From the NCBI GenBank assembly GCA_019752535.1, contig JAIEMA010000019.1, positions 157,164-221,163 of the forward strand: a DNA stretch of 64,000 bases. Direction: 5' to 3'. This document shows positions 50,838 to 60,312 of the stretch, piece after piece (position 1 is the first letter of the stretch; each line of letters starts with the position of its first letter). The notes beneath the pieces were generated by a model. That model had not been told where the DNA came from and did not search any database. It was given only the letters and a program-made list of their open reading frames with translations. A program made the translations under genes and the position numbers. The stretch comes from Bacteriovoracaceae bacterium (GTDB taxonomy: Bacteria > Bdellovibrionota > Bacteriovoracia > Bacteriovoracales > Bacteriovoracaceae).

Positions 50838-53475
50838 GAAGCCCTTGGATTTATCCTTTTATGAATGGATAATGTCTTACCGTCCAAGGTTTGGGATGGC
50901 AATGCTCGCAGGAGAAGACATGCAAGTCGAAGAAACATTACTCGGTGACCTTAGAACTTTATTTATTCATTCCCCTGGCTCCACGGCTTCAACTGTTCAA
51001 ATGTGGTTTAGGGCCGGCTCAGCTTTAGAAAATCATGACAATCAAGGGATTGCGCACTTTTTAGAACATATGTTTTTCAAAGGAACTCCCACTCGACCTG
51101 GAGCTGCTATTGCTCAAGAAGTCGAAACCTTTGGTGGTGAAATCAATGCTTTCACAAGTTTTGATTACACCTGCTACTACATCAATGCGCCGGCAAGAAA
51201 ACTCAGCAATGCCCTCACTATCCTTTTAGACATGGTCGCCAATCCCATGTTTAAAGCCGATGATTTTCCAGCAGAGCGAGATGTGGTTTTTGAAGAATAC
51301 CGTCGCGCTCTTGATAATCCCTCTCAGTATAATTTTTTAAAATTACAAGAGAGCTGCTTTGAAGGTGGCTATAAACACCCCATTCTAGGTCGGGAAGACA
51401 CAATAAAAAAATTCTCTCAAGAGCAGATAAAGAACTTTAGAGAAAGTTTTTACAATCCACAAAATGCAATGCTAGTGGTCGCTGGAGATCTGGCTGAAAA
51501 AAAATCTCTCGAACAACTTGTCGCAAGTTTCAAGCTTCCACATGGAAAAAAATCTGATTTCGAAAAGTTCACTGTACCTACCTCTCCTAAGATCGCTATA
51601 CACGAGAAACCTATTCGTCAGGCCACACTTACCTTTGTCATACCGGCGCCAGATTATGTCGATGAGACTGCCTCAGCGGAAGATCTAGGAGTGAATTGTC
51701 TCGCCCATGGTGAAACATCACGCCTCTATCAAGCATTAGTGGCCCAATCTAGTATCTGTAACGGTATCGCAGGCTCAACCATGTATTTTGCCAATGGTGG
51801 CTGCCATATGCTTAAAACAAATTTCCCTGTCGAAAATCTTCCAAAAGTTTTAAAAACATTTGAGGCTACCGTTTCAAATCTTCTCAAGGGTGATTTGAAA
51901 GAAGATGAGGTCAATAAAATTAAAAACCAATATGTCGCTAGCAAAGTTTATGAGCGTGAAAGCATTGAAGCTTTTGCCTTCTCGCTAGGACATGGTTTTG
52001 CTCAGAATGGTGATATCTTCTGTGAAGAGCATTTCATTAATCGAATTAAGGAAACCCCTGCAAGACAAGTCGCTTTAGGTTTACCACATATATTCTCAAG
52101 ACCTATGCATATCACGATGCAGGTTCCAGAAAACACAAAGACAAAACCGATCGAAGCTCAGTTGAAGTCGTTTCAAACAAAAATGAATGCTCTCGCTAAG
52201 AAGTCGGTCGCTAAAGAAAAAGATATTAAGAAGAAAAGCTCATCGTTTGATAGCGCTGTTTCAATGGTTGAAATTATCCCCGGAGTTCAACTCATTCATC
52301 GTCAAAATAAAATGACACCCACTTTTGTGCTCCACCACTACACCAAAGGTGGGATCACGACTGAATCAATAAATGATTGCGGCCGCCATGGAATGCTCTC
52401 AAGACTTATCACCTATGGTTATAAGGGAATGCCTTACAGTGACCTTAAGGAAGATCTTGAGGCCAAATCAGCTTCTCTGTCAGGCTTTTCTGGGAAGAAT
52501 GCATACGGATTAACCATGCATGGACAAAGTAGAGACTTTGATTCTCTTCTTGCTCACTTCGCCGGGACTCTTCTTCATCCAACCATGCCAGAGAAGTTCT
52601 TTAAGCATGAGCGCCAAGTTATTTTACGTATGCTTGATAATCAAAAAGAAGATCCAGTTAAGCAGGCCTTTAAGAATTGGTACAAGATGGTGTTCAATGG
52701 GCACCCTTACTCGCTAGATGCCTCAGGAACTCCGGAGTCCCTTAAGAAGATGACTCCAAAATCTTTGACTTCTCTTCATAAGAAACACATGAGTGAAGAG
52801 CTTATCCTCTTCACTTATTGTGGAGATAGTGATCTTGAAACAGTTATTGCAAAGATGCATAAAGCTTTTGGTGTTTTAAAACCTCGTAAGGGAAAGAAGC
52901 CTAGAAAAAATACAATCAAACCTAAATCTGGACAGATTCTTGATCTTGAAATGAAGAGAGAGCAGGTTCAAATTGTCATCGGCAAGCCCGCTTACAAAAT
53001 GACTGATATCGAGGATCTCTATCTAAAAATGATTACGGCTCATCTCTCTGGTCAGGGTTCAGAATTGTTTGTGGAAGTGAGAGATAAGCAAGGTCTCTGC
53101 TATGCCGTTCAACCAGTTCATGTCACGGCACTCGAGTCAGGTGCCTGGGGAATTTATATTGGAGCTGGTGCTGATAAGAAAGATCGTGCCAAGAAAGCTA
53201 TTCTCGATATTCTCAATCGTCTCTCTGAGACTGGAATCACTAAAGATGAGTTTGAGAGAGTCAAAAGTAATATTGATGGACAACAACAAATGGCCATCCA
53301 AACCAACGAAGACTATGCCCAGTTTTACTCTGTACCAGCTCTTCACGGTTATGGTTTAGATTTTCAACACAATACCCAGGAAACGATTCGCGATGCCACT
53401 TATGAAAACTTTCAAAAGTTTTTACAGAAATTTATGAAAGGTGGATGGAATATCGTATCCGTAGGGCCTAGCTAA
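50836..53475 (+). CDS. M16 zinc metalloprotease, fused two-domain form
   Basis: An 879-residue inverzincin. The N-terminal half has the active site HFLEHMFFKG (HxxEH, about 77-86), the third zinc ligand in RDVVFEEYRRA (about 150-160), and NAFTSFDYTCYY. The C-terminal half is a second M16 pair without HxxEH, and the R/Y-containing segment GSELFVEVRDKQGLCYAVQ (about 750) helps bind substrate. There is no signal peptide at the chosen ATG 50836. The longer frame from 50782 lacks a ribosome site. Such enzymes degrade peptides in a closed chamber. It is divergent from hemW. Confidence 0.92.
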   Translation: MKPLDLSFYEWIMSYRPRFGMAMLAGEDMQVEETLLGDLRTLFIHSPGSTASTVQMWFRAGSALENHDNQGIAHFLEHMFFKGTPTRPGAAIAQEVETFGGEINAFTSFDYTCYYINAPARKLSNALTILLDMVANPMFKADDFPAERDVVFEEYRRALDNPSQYNFLKLQESCFEGGYKHPILGREDTIKKFSQEQIKNFRESFYNPQNAMLVVAGDLAEKKSLEQLVASFKLPHGKKSDFEKFTVPTSPKIAIHEKPIRQATLTFVIPAPDYVDETASAEDLGVNCLAHGETSRLYQALVAQSSICNGIAGSTMYFANGGCHMLKTNFPVENLPKVLKTFEATVSNLLKGDLKEDEVNKIKNQYVASKVYERESIEAFAFSLGHGFAQNGDIFCEEHFINRIKETPARQVALGLPHIFSRPMHITMQVPENTKTKPIEAQLKSFQTKMNALAKKSVAKEKDIKKKSSSFDSAVSMVEIIPGVQLIHRQNKMTPTFVLHHYTKGGITTESINDCGRHGMLSRLITYGYKGMPYSDLKEDLEAKSASLSGFSGKNAYGLTMHGQSRDFDSLLAHFAGTLLHPTMPEKFFKHERQVILRMLDNQKEDPVKQAFKNWYKMVFNGHPYSLDASGTPESLKKMTPKSLTSLHKKHMSEELILFTYCGDSDLETVIAKMHKAFGVLKPRKGKKPRKNTIKPKSGQILDLEMKREQVQIVIGKPAYKMTDIEDLYLKMITAHLSGQGSELFVEVRDKQGLCYAVQPVHVTALESGAWGIYIGAGADKKDRAKKAILDILNRLSETGITKDEFERVKSNIDGQQQMAIQTNEDYAQFYSVPALHGYGLDFQHNTQETIRDATYENFQKFLQKFMKGGWNIVSVGPS

Positions 53476-54052
53476 CTTTCTTCTCTAATGGAAGTATTCC
53501 GCCAGCGAGCATCTCTTGTTCGCTGGCCGTTCCCTGAATGGCTTTCTCGAAGAGTGATTGCCTTGGATCTTCATATTTTGTTTTTGCAGCTAGAATATTG
53601 ATCAGTGTTGTGACATTTTCAAAACTCGAAGCAAAGATCTGGTAAAAATCTGGCACATCTAGAAAACGAGAATCGTAGTTATTGAGACGTCCATAAGCTG
53701 TCTTTCCGATTTGCGCATAATAGGAAAGATCCACAATTTTCTTATTCACTGACTCTGAAAAGTAGCCACATATCATAAGGGCCATATCTCCCACTTCTTG
53801 ATAAGTGCGCTTTTGGGCTTCAGATGAAAGCTGTCCTGCTTCTAGAAGTTTCATGCCAAGGATTTTTTCTCGGACTCGCCCCTCATTTAAATCAAAATAC
53901 GAGGCACTCAAGGCAAAGCGATCGAGCACAACACTAGAATAAAAAATTGTTTCCTGAGGAACTGGGCATAGTGATTTATTATTGAGCTCATTCAGGTTTT
54001 GAAAAAAATAGGATTTAAGATCTTTGGCCAATACGAGCTTAAGGTCTGACAT
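53468..54052 (-). CDS. conserved hypothetical protein
   Basis: A 194-residue, probably all-helical cytosolic protein without signal peptide, membrane helix or known motif. GGGAGG lies 10 bp before the ATG. Its 3' end overlaps the M16 protease gene by 8 bp on the other strand. I do not recognise the family. The composition resembles neighbouring real genes, so it is likely expressed. Confidence 0.7.
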   Translation of the reverse strand: MSDLKLVLAKDLKSYFFQNLNELNNKSLCPVPQETIFYSSVVLDRFALSASYFDLNEGRVREKILGMKLLEAGQLSSEAQKRTYQEVGDMALMICGYFSESVNKKIVDLSYYAQIGKTAYGRLNNYDSRFLDVPDFYQIFASSFENVTTLINILAAKTKYEDPRQSLFEKAIQGTASEQEMLAGGILPLEKKVS

Positions 54053-54124
54053 AGTTCTGTAGCCTCCCTATCCAGTATTATAACATGAGTTAGAATACTG
54101 GCCGAAATAGAGGCAATTATTGCC

Positions 54125-54145
54125 GGCCCCTTATATCAAGGGGCT
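54125..54145 (-). other. hairpin overlapping the propeller gene stop codon
   Basis: GGCCCCTT-ATATC-AAGGGGCT is a strong dyad containing the stop codon, without a T-run on either strand. A small palindrome GGCAATAATTGCC lies next to it. It may stabilise the mRNA 3' end or act as a weak terminator. Confidence 0.4.
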
Positions 54146-56952
54146 GGAATAGGGTTTTGTCCGGATAGCATACTACCTCCGAAATAGCTGTAGATGATGC
54201 GTTTTGAGTCTACTGGATCAACGGTCACACCACGTGCATTCCTTTGAAGAGGAGGTGACTTATTTTTAAACCAAGTCGCTCCCCCATCTGGACTTGAGAG
54301 CTGTCCACCCTCACCCCAGTTGCCTGCCAAATCATAATAGCCGGCCACATGCACTCGATTTGAATCTTTTGGATCTAAAGCGATTCCTGTCGCATGAGTC
54401 ACTTGCTTCATGCGATTCCAAGTCACACCCTTATCGATACTTTTCCAAACACCCGTCATGAGCCAATTTCCATGATTTTCATAATCAGTTAGCCAGAGTG
54501 TATTGGGATTTTTGAAATCAATGGCAAAAGCCGTAGGGTAATACCAAACCTTATATCCTGCATCAGCTGTAGGTGGATAATTGACTGTGCCTCTTAAAAG
54601 CCTCCAACTCGTGGCTCCATTGGCGACATCTAGAAAGTAAATTCCCGTTGTCAGTTGGTTCGTAAAACTTGGTGCATCTCCAGTGAGAAGTGCATAGACA
54701 TTACCGTTAGTTGGATCGATTTCAATTTGCGGAATGATTTTTGTTGTAGTTGGCATTCCAGTATTGAATTGGGCCCACGTCTTACCATCATCTGTTGAAC
54801 GTAAAACACCAATCTCCTGCGAGCCTGCATAGAGATGCTTTCTAGTTGCATCATAGGCAACTGAAAGGAACTGTCTAAATGATTCACCGGATGTTGCAGT
54901 TAAACGAGTCCAACTTAACCCCCTGTTGAGTGATTTAAAAATACCACCTTCCGCTTGAACAGCATTGGCATGCCACTCATTTGGAAAATCATGAAGGCTT
55001 CCAACAGCAGAGAACACCACTTGATCATTGTTAGGATCAAAGGCGTAATCGTAGTGACTATTGTGAGCCGCTTTCAAAATTCTAAACGTCTGTCCTCTAT
55101 CTTCTGAAACGAGACCACCAATATCTGCAGCCGCTGCATACATGAGATTTGGATTGTTGGGATGAAAGCGAGTTTTATAAACAGAAATCACTTCAAGCCC
55201 TCTGGTCTTCCAGAACTTTCCAGCAGCTCTCTCTCCACTGTCAGTGTATTCAGTAAATGAAGCTAGCCAATTCTCTCCTCCGTTTAATGAAGCATGAAAG
55301 AAGAAATAACCAGTTCCTGCAACAATATTCGAATTCAGAGGGTGAATAGCAAAACTCTCATACCCATTATCCCACCAGCCCACATCAAGCGCGACTGCAG
55401 AATATTCGATTTTATCTTTTGGCCAGGCTGCAAACGGGACGACATCCCAATTGATTTGATTCAATTTCAAATTCCAAGTATCACCTTTATCTTTTGAGAC
55501 ATGAACCTTCGTTCCGTATTGGCGAATCCATGCGCGCGCACCTGTCGTATAAATAGTCTGTGAATCATTTTCGGCCATCTTCAAATGATCACCCACAGCT
55601 TGCGGCGTTCTTGAAAAAGTTGTTCCGTTCTTGCTGACCCATACATAGCCACAATTGTTAACAGTTTGATCAATCGAGCTTTGACCCCAATCGGCCAAAT
55701 ACGCCATCACCCAGCTACAGGCCCCAGAACCATTCGAATCACCAAATGATAAAGTCACACCAGTTGCATCACTTCCACCTGTAAACAATCTGATTTTGGT
55801 AGCAGAGGGGGTAAAATAATTTGAAAAAGTTAACCCATCATCGCTTGAAATAAAGATAGATGTATCATTGGCGTGATAAATCTTCTTCTGAGGTGTTTGC
55901 TGGATAAATGTTCCAGTCGATGCACCTGAAAGACTTGCCACTTTTGACCAAGTCACACCTTTGTCAGAGGTTTTCCACAGACCACTCGTTGTCGCTGCAT
56001 ACAACCTATTAGGATTTGAACTGTCACTTACCCAATATTTTATATACTCATCGACACCTAGGTTTAATGCCATGGCTTCAAAAGTGTCTCCCTGATTGAG
56101 ACTTCTTTGAGGAGATCTTCCACCAACGGCATGAAACACGGTCACACCATCTGAGGAGAAGCCAAGGCTCGTGGATTTAGATAAGTCCGCACTAAAAGTC
56201 GTCTGCAGATGATTGATCGCAATCCAACTTTTCCCAAGGTCTACACTTTTAAACAATGTCCCCATATCAGTTCCAACAAACCACAGATTTGTATACGGAC
56301 TGATAGAGACTCCACTCATTGCTCCCCCACCCCCAACTCCTAGGGGAAGATAACTTCCTCCAACGGGAACAGGAACTGGCGTAGGCGTAGGCGTCGGTGT
56401 TGGCACAGGGTCTGGAATAGGTGTTGGATCTGGCGTGGGAGTTGGATCTGGAGTCGGTACAGGATCTGGAGTGGGAGCATTGGCCGTTTTCACCAGACTC
56501 ACATCATCACCATAAAAATAAGAGACTTTATTATCCTTTAAGAAAAGAATTTCTCCCTTAGTAACCGAGGCAGGAATGGTAATGGACTTGGAATAAGTTT
56601 GATAGCTTGTACTATCGACTACTAATCGATGCTCATCAATCCAGTTGCCAGCAGAATTATATAATACCAATGAGACTTTAGATGAAACAGTCATCTTGGC
56701 CAATTTAGCTTTGAGTGAAAAATCATAAGTCGCTCCCGCTTCAAGAGGGATCACTTGTGAAATGGAGGCGACTCCAGAGCCAAGTCTTAAAGCGCGTGGG
56801 GCACTGGTAAAATTATTTGTCACCACACTGGTTGCGCCAGTTCTCACCCACCCTCCAAGACCGGTATCAAAACTGGGATTGCTCACCAAGTTTTGTCCAA
56901 AGGCTCTTTGAGTAATAAGAATGAAAGCAGCAAGAAGTAATAATTTATTCAT
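54136..56952 (-). CDS. secreted Asp-box beta-propeller protein with carbohydrate-binding module (GH74/sialidase-like)
   Basis: A 938-residue exported protein with a signal peptide ending AFGQNL (about residue 20). Residues 21-155 form a CBM4/9-like beta-sandwich (LVSNPSFDTGLGGWVR). A Pro/Thr/Asp linker (about 158-198) repeats PTPDP. The rest is a beta-propeller with about eleven Asp-box/BNR motifs, e.g. SVDLGKSW, TSDKGVTW, SSDDGLTF, SKDKGDTW, SEDRGQTF, STDDGKTW and SIDKGVTW. GH74 xyloglucanases and sortilin-like proteins share this layout. Catalytic Asp residues cannot be assigned with confidence. It is a likely secreted or cell-surface polysaccharide-binding enzyme. Confidence 0.8.
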   Translation of the reverse strand: MNKLLLLAAFILITQRAFGQNLVSNPSFDTGLGGWVRTGATSVVTNNFTSAPRALRLGSGVASISQVIPLEAGATYDFSLKAKLAKMTVSSKVSLVLYNSAGNWIDEHRLVVDSTSYQTYSKSITIPASVTKGEILFLKDNKVSYFYGDDVSLVKTANAPTPDPVPTPDPTPTPDPTPIPDPVPTPTPTPTPVPVPVGGSYLPLGVGGGGAMSGVSISPYTNLWFVGTDMGTLFKSVDLGKSWIAINHLQTTFSADLSKSTSLGFSSDGVTVFHAVGGRSPQRSLNQGDTFEAMALNLGVDEYIKYWVSDSSNPNRLYAATTSGLWKTSDKGVTWSKVASLSGASTGTFIQQTPQKKIYHANDTSIFISSDDGLTFSNYFTPSATKIRLFTGGSDATGVTLSFGDSNGSGACSWVMAYLADWGQSSIDQTVNNCGYVWVSKNGTTFSRTPQAVGDHLKMAENDSQTIYTTGARAWIRQYGTKVHVSKDKGDTWNLKLNQINWDVVPFAAWPKDKIEYSAVALDVGWWDNGYESFAIHPLNSNIVAGTGYFFFHASLNGGENWLASFTEYTDSGERAAGKFWKTRGLEVISVYKTRFHPNNPNLMYAAAADIGGLVSEDRGQTFRILKAAHNSHYDYAFDPNNDQVVFSAVGSLHDFPNEWHANAVQAEGGIFKSLNRGLSWTRLTATSGESFRQFLSVAYDATRKHLYAGSQEIGVLRSTDDGKTWAQFNTGMPTTTKIIPQIEIDPTNGNVYALLTGDAPSFTNQLTTGIYFLDVANGATSWRLLRGTVNYPPTADAGYKVWYYPTAFAIDFKNPNTLWLTDYENHGNWLMTGVWKSIDKGVTWNRMKQVTHATGIALDPKDSNRVHVAGYYDLAGNWGEGGQLSSPDGGATWFKNKSPPLQRNARGVTVDPVDSKRIIYSYFGGSMLSGQNPIPAP

Positions 56953-57063
56953 CCCCCAATTATCATGTAATTTTTAGGACTTACGACGGGCAAAGCTTGC
57001 CTGCTCAAGAGGCATCGTGTGAAGCAAGGTAAATTTTATTGATCAAGTGGACTCAGATGAAAA

Positions 57064-58218
57064 ATGAGCGTAGAAAACCTTATGTTATTATTCATTTTTT
57101 CATTCATGATTAGCTCTCCATTCTCACATGCCACCCCAGTCATGGTGAGTGCAAGCGACTTAAACAGTCTGCCTAAATCAATAATCCAAACAACTCCTAT
57201 CAAGTTCGTTGGACCTAGCACTGTCGAGCTCGATCTTAATGATGAGGAAATTACTCTATTGGCTCAACATTTTCACAAGCTCAAAGGAAGATGTGGAGGG
57301 TTTGTCACTGGGGCATCTGTCAATGAAACTCATAAAAGCTTCTCCTCTGCAACAATTCCCTCTGAATTAAAGAGACAGCCAGAAGTACTCAATCTAATTC
57401 CACAGGTTGAAGAATCGCGCATGAGTGACACCATCAAGTGGTTCTCCTCTTATCCCACTCGCTTCTATTTAACGGATGAAGGAAAACAAGCGATGGAAGA
57501 TCTTGCCAAAAAATGGAGAGATCTCACGAAGGATTTACCCAATGCTGAAGTGACTCTTTTCCAACATAAAGATTGGGCTCAACCAACAGTTGTTTTAAAA
57601 ATTAAGGGATTAAGTCCTGAAGAAATTATCTTGGGCGGCCATGGTGATAGTATCAACACTGATACTAACGATATCCATGCTCCAGCTCCTGGGGCCGATG
57701 ATAATGCCTCAGGAATTAGTGTTTTAACGGAAATTATCCGTGTGTTAGCTAAAAATAAATATCAACCGAAATCAACTTTAACTTTCATGGCCTATTCTGC
57801 TGAAGAAGTGGGATTGCGTGGCTCAATGGACGTCTCCGCTTACTACCTGGATCAGGGCATTCCAGTAAAAGGTGTACTTCAGTTTGATGGGACTAATTTT
57901 AAGGGCAGCCAGGAATTAGGCATGATCCTAGTTGAGGATTTAACCAGTCCTAGTTTGAACAATTTAATGGAAAAACTTATTAATACCTATCTTAAGCTTC
58001 CTTGGGCTTATGACCGTTGCGGCTATGCCTGCTCTGATCATTACTCGTGGACCTTTCGTGGATTTGCCTCAACTTTTCCATTTGAATCTCGATTAAATGA
58101 AGAGAATTCTCATATTCACACACCAGGGGACCTTTTTTCTGTCTCTGGTAACAATGCCCATCATGCAGTGCCATTCGCCAGACTAGGCTTGGCGTACGCT
58201 CTAGAAATGGATCAATAA
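57064..58218 (+). CDS. secreted M28 family aminopeptidase
   Basis: A 384-residue exported zinc peptidase with a signal peptide ending FSHATPV (about residue 21). All metal ligands are visible: His and Asp in GGHGDSI (about 192-198), the bridging Asp in GADDNASG (about 212), Glu-Glu in YSAEEVGLRGS (about 246), Asp in QFDGTN (about 275), and His in CSDHYSW (about 325). It resembles Vibrio leucine aminopeptidase. It suits digestion of prey peptides in the periplasm or outside. The next gene starts 38 bp later and may be co-transcribed. Confidence 0.92.
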   Translation: MSVENLMLLFIFSFMISSPFSHATPVMVSASDLNSLPKSIIQTTPIKFVGPSTVELDLNDEEITLLAQHFHKLKGRCGGFVTGASVNETHKSFSSATIPSELKRQPEVLNLIPQVEESRMSDTIKWFSSYPTRFYLTDEGKQAMEDLAKKWRDLTKDLPNAEVTLFQHKDWAQPTVVLKIKGLSPEEIILGGHGDSINTDTNDIHAPAPGADDNASGISVLTEIIRVLAKNKYQPKSTLTFMAYSAEEVGLRGSMDVSAYYLDQGIPVKGVLQFDGTNFKGSQELGMILVEDLTSPSLNNLMEKLINTYLKLPWAYDRCGYACSDHYSWTFRGFASTFPFESRLNEENSHIHTPGDLFSVSGNNAHHAVPFARLGLAYALEMDQ

Positions 58219-58256
58219 ATCTAGCTCCAGACATTCATTTGTGAAATGATAGAGGC

Positions 58257-59030
58257 ATGTATAGTTTTTTAAAGACTTATGTCATTTCTCTATTCTCTCC
58301 TACCGCTATGGTGGGATTGCTCTTTATCTTCTCCCTCGTGTTCTATAAGTTTAAAAAGATTAGGGCAGCAAAGCTTTCAGTTCTCTCAGGATTCATCCTC
58401 TTTGCTCTCATGTCTACAAACCCTCTAACTGAATGGCTCCTTCACAGTTATGAAGGAATTTATCCAGGCTTCTCCAAGGAAGCGCTCGCCATCCCTGCTA
58501 AAGACATTAAATATGTAGTGGTTCTTGGTGGCGGAGTGGCCAGCTCGAATACCCAACCACAGACCTCTCAGTTAGGCTGGTTTACATTAACCAGACTCAT
58601 TGAGGGGATAAGAATTGCTCAGGAGATCCCCCATACAAAGTTGGTCCTCTCGGGTGGAGGATGGGATGAGAAAACGGAAGCTCAATTAATGGCTAAAGTA
58701 GCTGTTTCTATTGGCTTCGCTCAAGATCGAATTATTTTGGAAGAGAAATCCGTCTCTACAATAACTGAGGTCATTGAATTAAAGACTCTTCTAGAAGGCT
58801 CAAATTTCGTTTTAGTGACTTCGGCCATCCATATGCACCGATCAATGCTTTTATTTAAAGCAAGTGGTCTTAAGCCGATTGCAGCCCCAACAGCGCATCT
58901 TTTAACTGGAGACTATACATTTTGGAACAATAAACCACTCTACGCGAGGGGTGATAACCTATTTGCAATGGATCTTCTTTTTTATGAATTCTTTGGTCTG
59001 GGATGGGGCAAACTGAAGGGAGATTTATAA
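58257..59030 (+). CDS. DUF218 (YdcF/ElyC-like) membrane protein
   Basis: A 257-residue protein with two N-terminal membrane helices (about 10-28, 38-55) and a DUF218 domain. YVVVLGGGVASSN (about 86-98), LVLSGGGWDEKTEAQLM (about 130-146) and ILEEKSVSTITEV (about 162) are the family segments, with FVLVTSAIHMHRSMLLF. ElyC affects peptidoglycan and undecaprenyl carriers in E. coli, and SanA/YdcF are related. An envelope role is likely. An inverted repeat follows the stop. Confidence 0.9.
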   Translation: MYSFLKTYVISLFSPTAMVGLLFIFSLVFYKFKKIRAAKLSVLSGFILFALMSTNPLTEWLLHSYEGIYPGFSKEALAIPAKDIKYVVVLGGGVASSNTQPQTSQLGWFTLTRLIEGIRIAQEIPHTKLVLSGGGWDEKTEAQLMAKVAVSIGFAQDRIILEEKSVSTITEVIELKTLLEGSNFVLVTSAIHMHRSMLLFKASGLKPIAAPTAHLLTGDYTFWNNKPLYARGDNLFAMDLLFYEFFGLGWGKLKGDL

Positions 59031-59032
59031 AA

Positions 59033-59054
59033 GGGAGGAGCAAAAACTCCCCCC
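59033..59054 (-). terminator. terminator between convergent genes
   Basis: GGGAGGAG and CTCCCCCC pair with one mismatch around CAAAAA. On the minus strand it is followed by TTTTAT, so it mainly ends the 59064-60299 transcript. It may also act weakly for the DUF218 gene. Confidence 0.6.
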
Positions 59055-59063
59055 TGAAAAGAA

Positions 59064-60299
59064 TTACTTAATTGGCTTAAAGCTTGATTGAGACATTGAT
59101 CCATTGATCGTTGAGAAAGAGTATCCTGACCACATCTCTTCGCCATTTTTCTCACGAAGTGAAATGACTAATTTAATTTTTTCACCTGAAGTTAAGCTAA
59201 TAACTCCGCTCTTTGGAAAGAACTTACCCTGAAAACTCATTACGATTGAGCCATTCTCAGAAGTAAATGTGGCAGAGTAAACATTTGGCAAGAAACTCTT
59301 AATAGCAAGAACACCCTTGATTCCAGCAATTTCGCCATTAAGCTTTCCAAGAACATCAGCCTCAGTCACTTCTCTTGAAGAGCGACCAGCGAAAACTGTG
59401 CGAGTTGAGAAAGCCTGAGTTCCATTGAACTCGATCACATCAGATTTAGTTGATTCAATGGTTCCAGAGACAGATCCCGAATTGCGATCAAGCACAAAAG
59501 AAATTTTCTGTGAAATTTGACCATTCGAAAGGAAGAGGCCCGTCACTTCATTGCCCTTAATTTCAGCATTGCTGAAGCTGTAGACAGTGACGCGTAGGCG
59601 AGAGTTAATCAAAACGATCATAAGATTCTTGTTCGAACTAGAATCAAGAACGGCCATCTTATCAAAATCCAAAGTACCGAGTGCACGGCTGGCCTCAGTC
59701 ATTTTAACGTTATAAAGACCTTCGTGCGCTGGATCGAGAGCAGTTAATTTAATTGTAATCTCTGTGATTAAACTTGTTGCTGCACGAGAAACCCAGTCCT
59801 CATCATTGACTTCAGTTGAACGCTCACGAGCGCCACTTGCAAAATTGATCAAAGAGTTAAGCTCGGATACGTTCTCAATATTCACTAACTGGTTTTGCCA
59901 GTACAAAATCAAAGCGTAGCGAGAAGCCTGGCCATCAAGTTCGCGGTAATATTTTACAAGCTCAGAGCCATTGACTGAAGAATACTTCGCTAAGTTTAAA
60001 ACGACAGTATTAACAAGATCGCTCGCAGCTCTCACAACCCAATCTTCATCTTTTAAATTAATGAAGAGTGACTTCATTTCAAGACCAAGGGCTCTAAGGT
60101 TCTCAAGAACAGCTACGTCTTGAGAGTCTTTGTATTGAGCCTTGAGATTGATTGCGTACATCCCACGCTGATCACCATTCTTAGCTTTAAGATCAGTGAT
60201 CTGGGCTGCGATGTCACAAACTGGAACATCACATGTCTGAGCCTTTGCATTTAAATTTAAAGCAAAGACAAAAAAGAGGCTGACAAATAAACGTAACAT
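59064..60299 (-). CDS. secreted protein with internal DEDWV repeats, TolC-associated
   Basis: A 411-residue exported protein with a signal peptide ending NAKAQTC (about residue 20). The N-terminal half is helical and carries two copies of a motif, NLKDEDWVVRAASDLV (about 81-96) and EVNDEDWVSRAATSLI (about 163-178), resembling HEAT-like repeats. The C-terminal half (about 215-411) is beta-rich. No family is recognised. It follows two TolC-like genes on the same strand (13-bp gap), so it may be exported by, or dock on, that outer-membrane channel. Confidence 0.7.
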   Translation of the reverse strand: MLRLFVSLFFVFALNLNAKAQTCDVPVCDIAAQITDLKAKNGDQRGMYAINLKAQYKDSQDVAVLENLRALGLEMKSLFINLKDEDWVVRAASDLVNTVVLNLAKYSSVNGSELVKYYRELDGQASRYALILYWQNQLVNIENVSELNSLINFASGARERSTEVNDEDWVSRAATSLITEITIKLTALDPAHEGLYNVKMTEASRALGTLDFDKMAVLDSSSNKNLMIVLINSRLRVTVYSFSNAEIKGNEVTGLFLSNGQISQKISFVLDRNSGSVSGTIESTKSDVIEFNGTQAFSTRTVFAGRSSREVTEADVLGKLNGEIAGIKGVLAIKSFLPNVYSATFTSENGSIVMSFQGKFFPKSGVISLTSGEKIKLVISLREKNGEEMWSGYSFSTINGSMSQSSFKPIK

Positions 60300-60312
60300 A
60301 TAAAAGGCTCCC

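Noticed and set aside
56380..56480. Tandem DNA repeat in the propeller gene
   Set aside because: It encodes the PTPDP linker in frame; an ordinary Pro/Thr linker, not a mobile or regulatory repeat.
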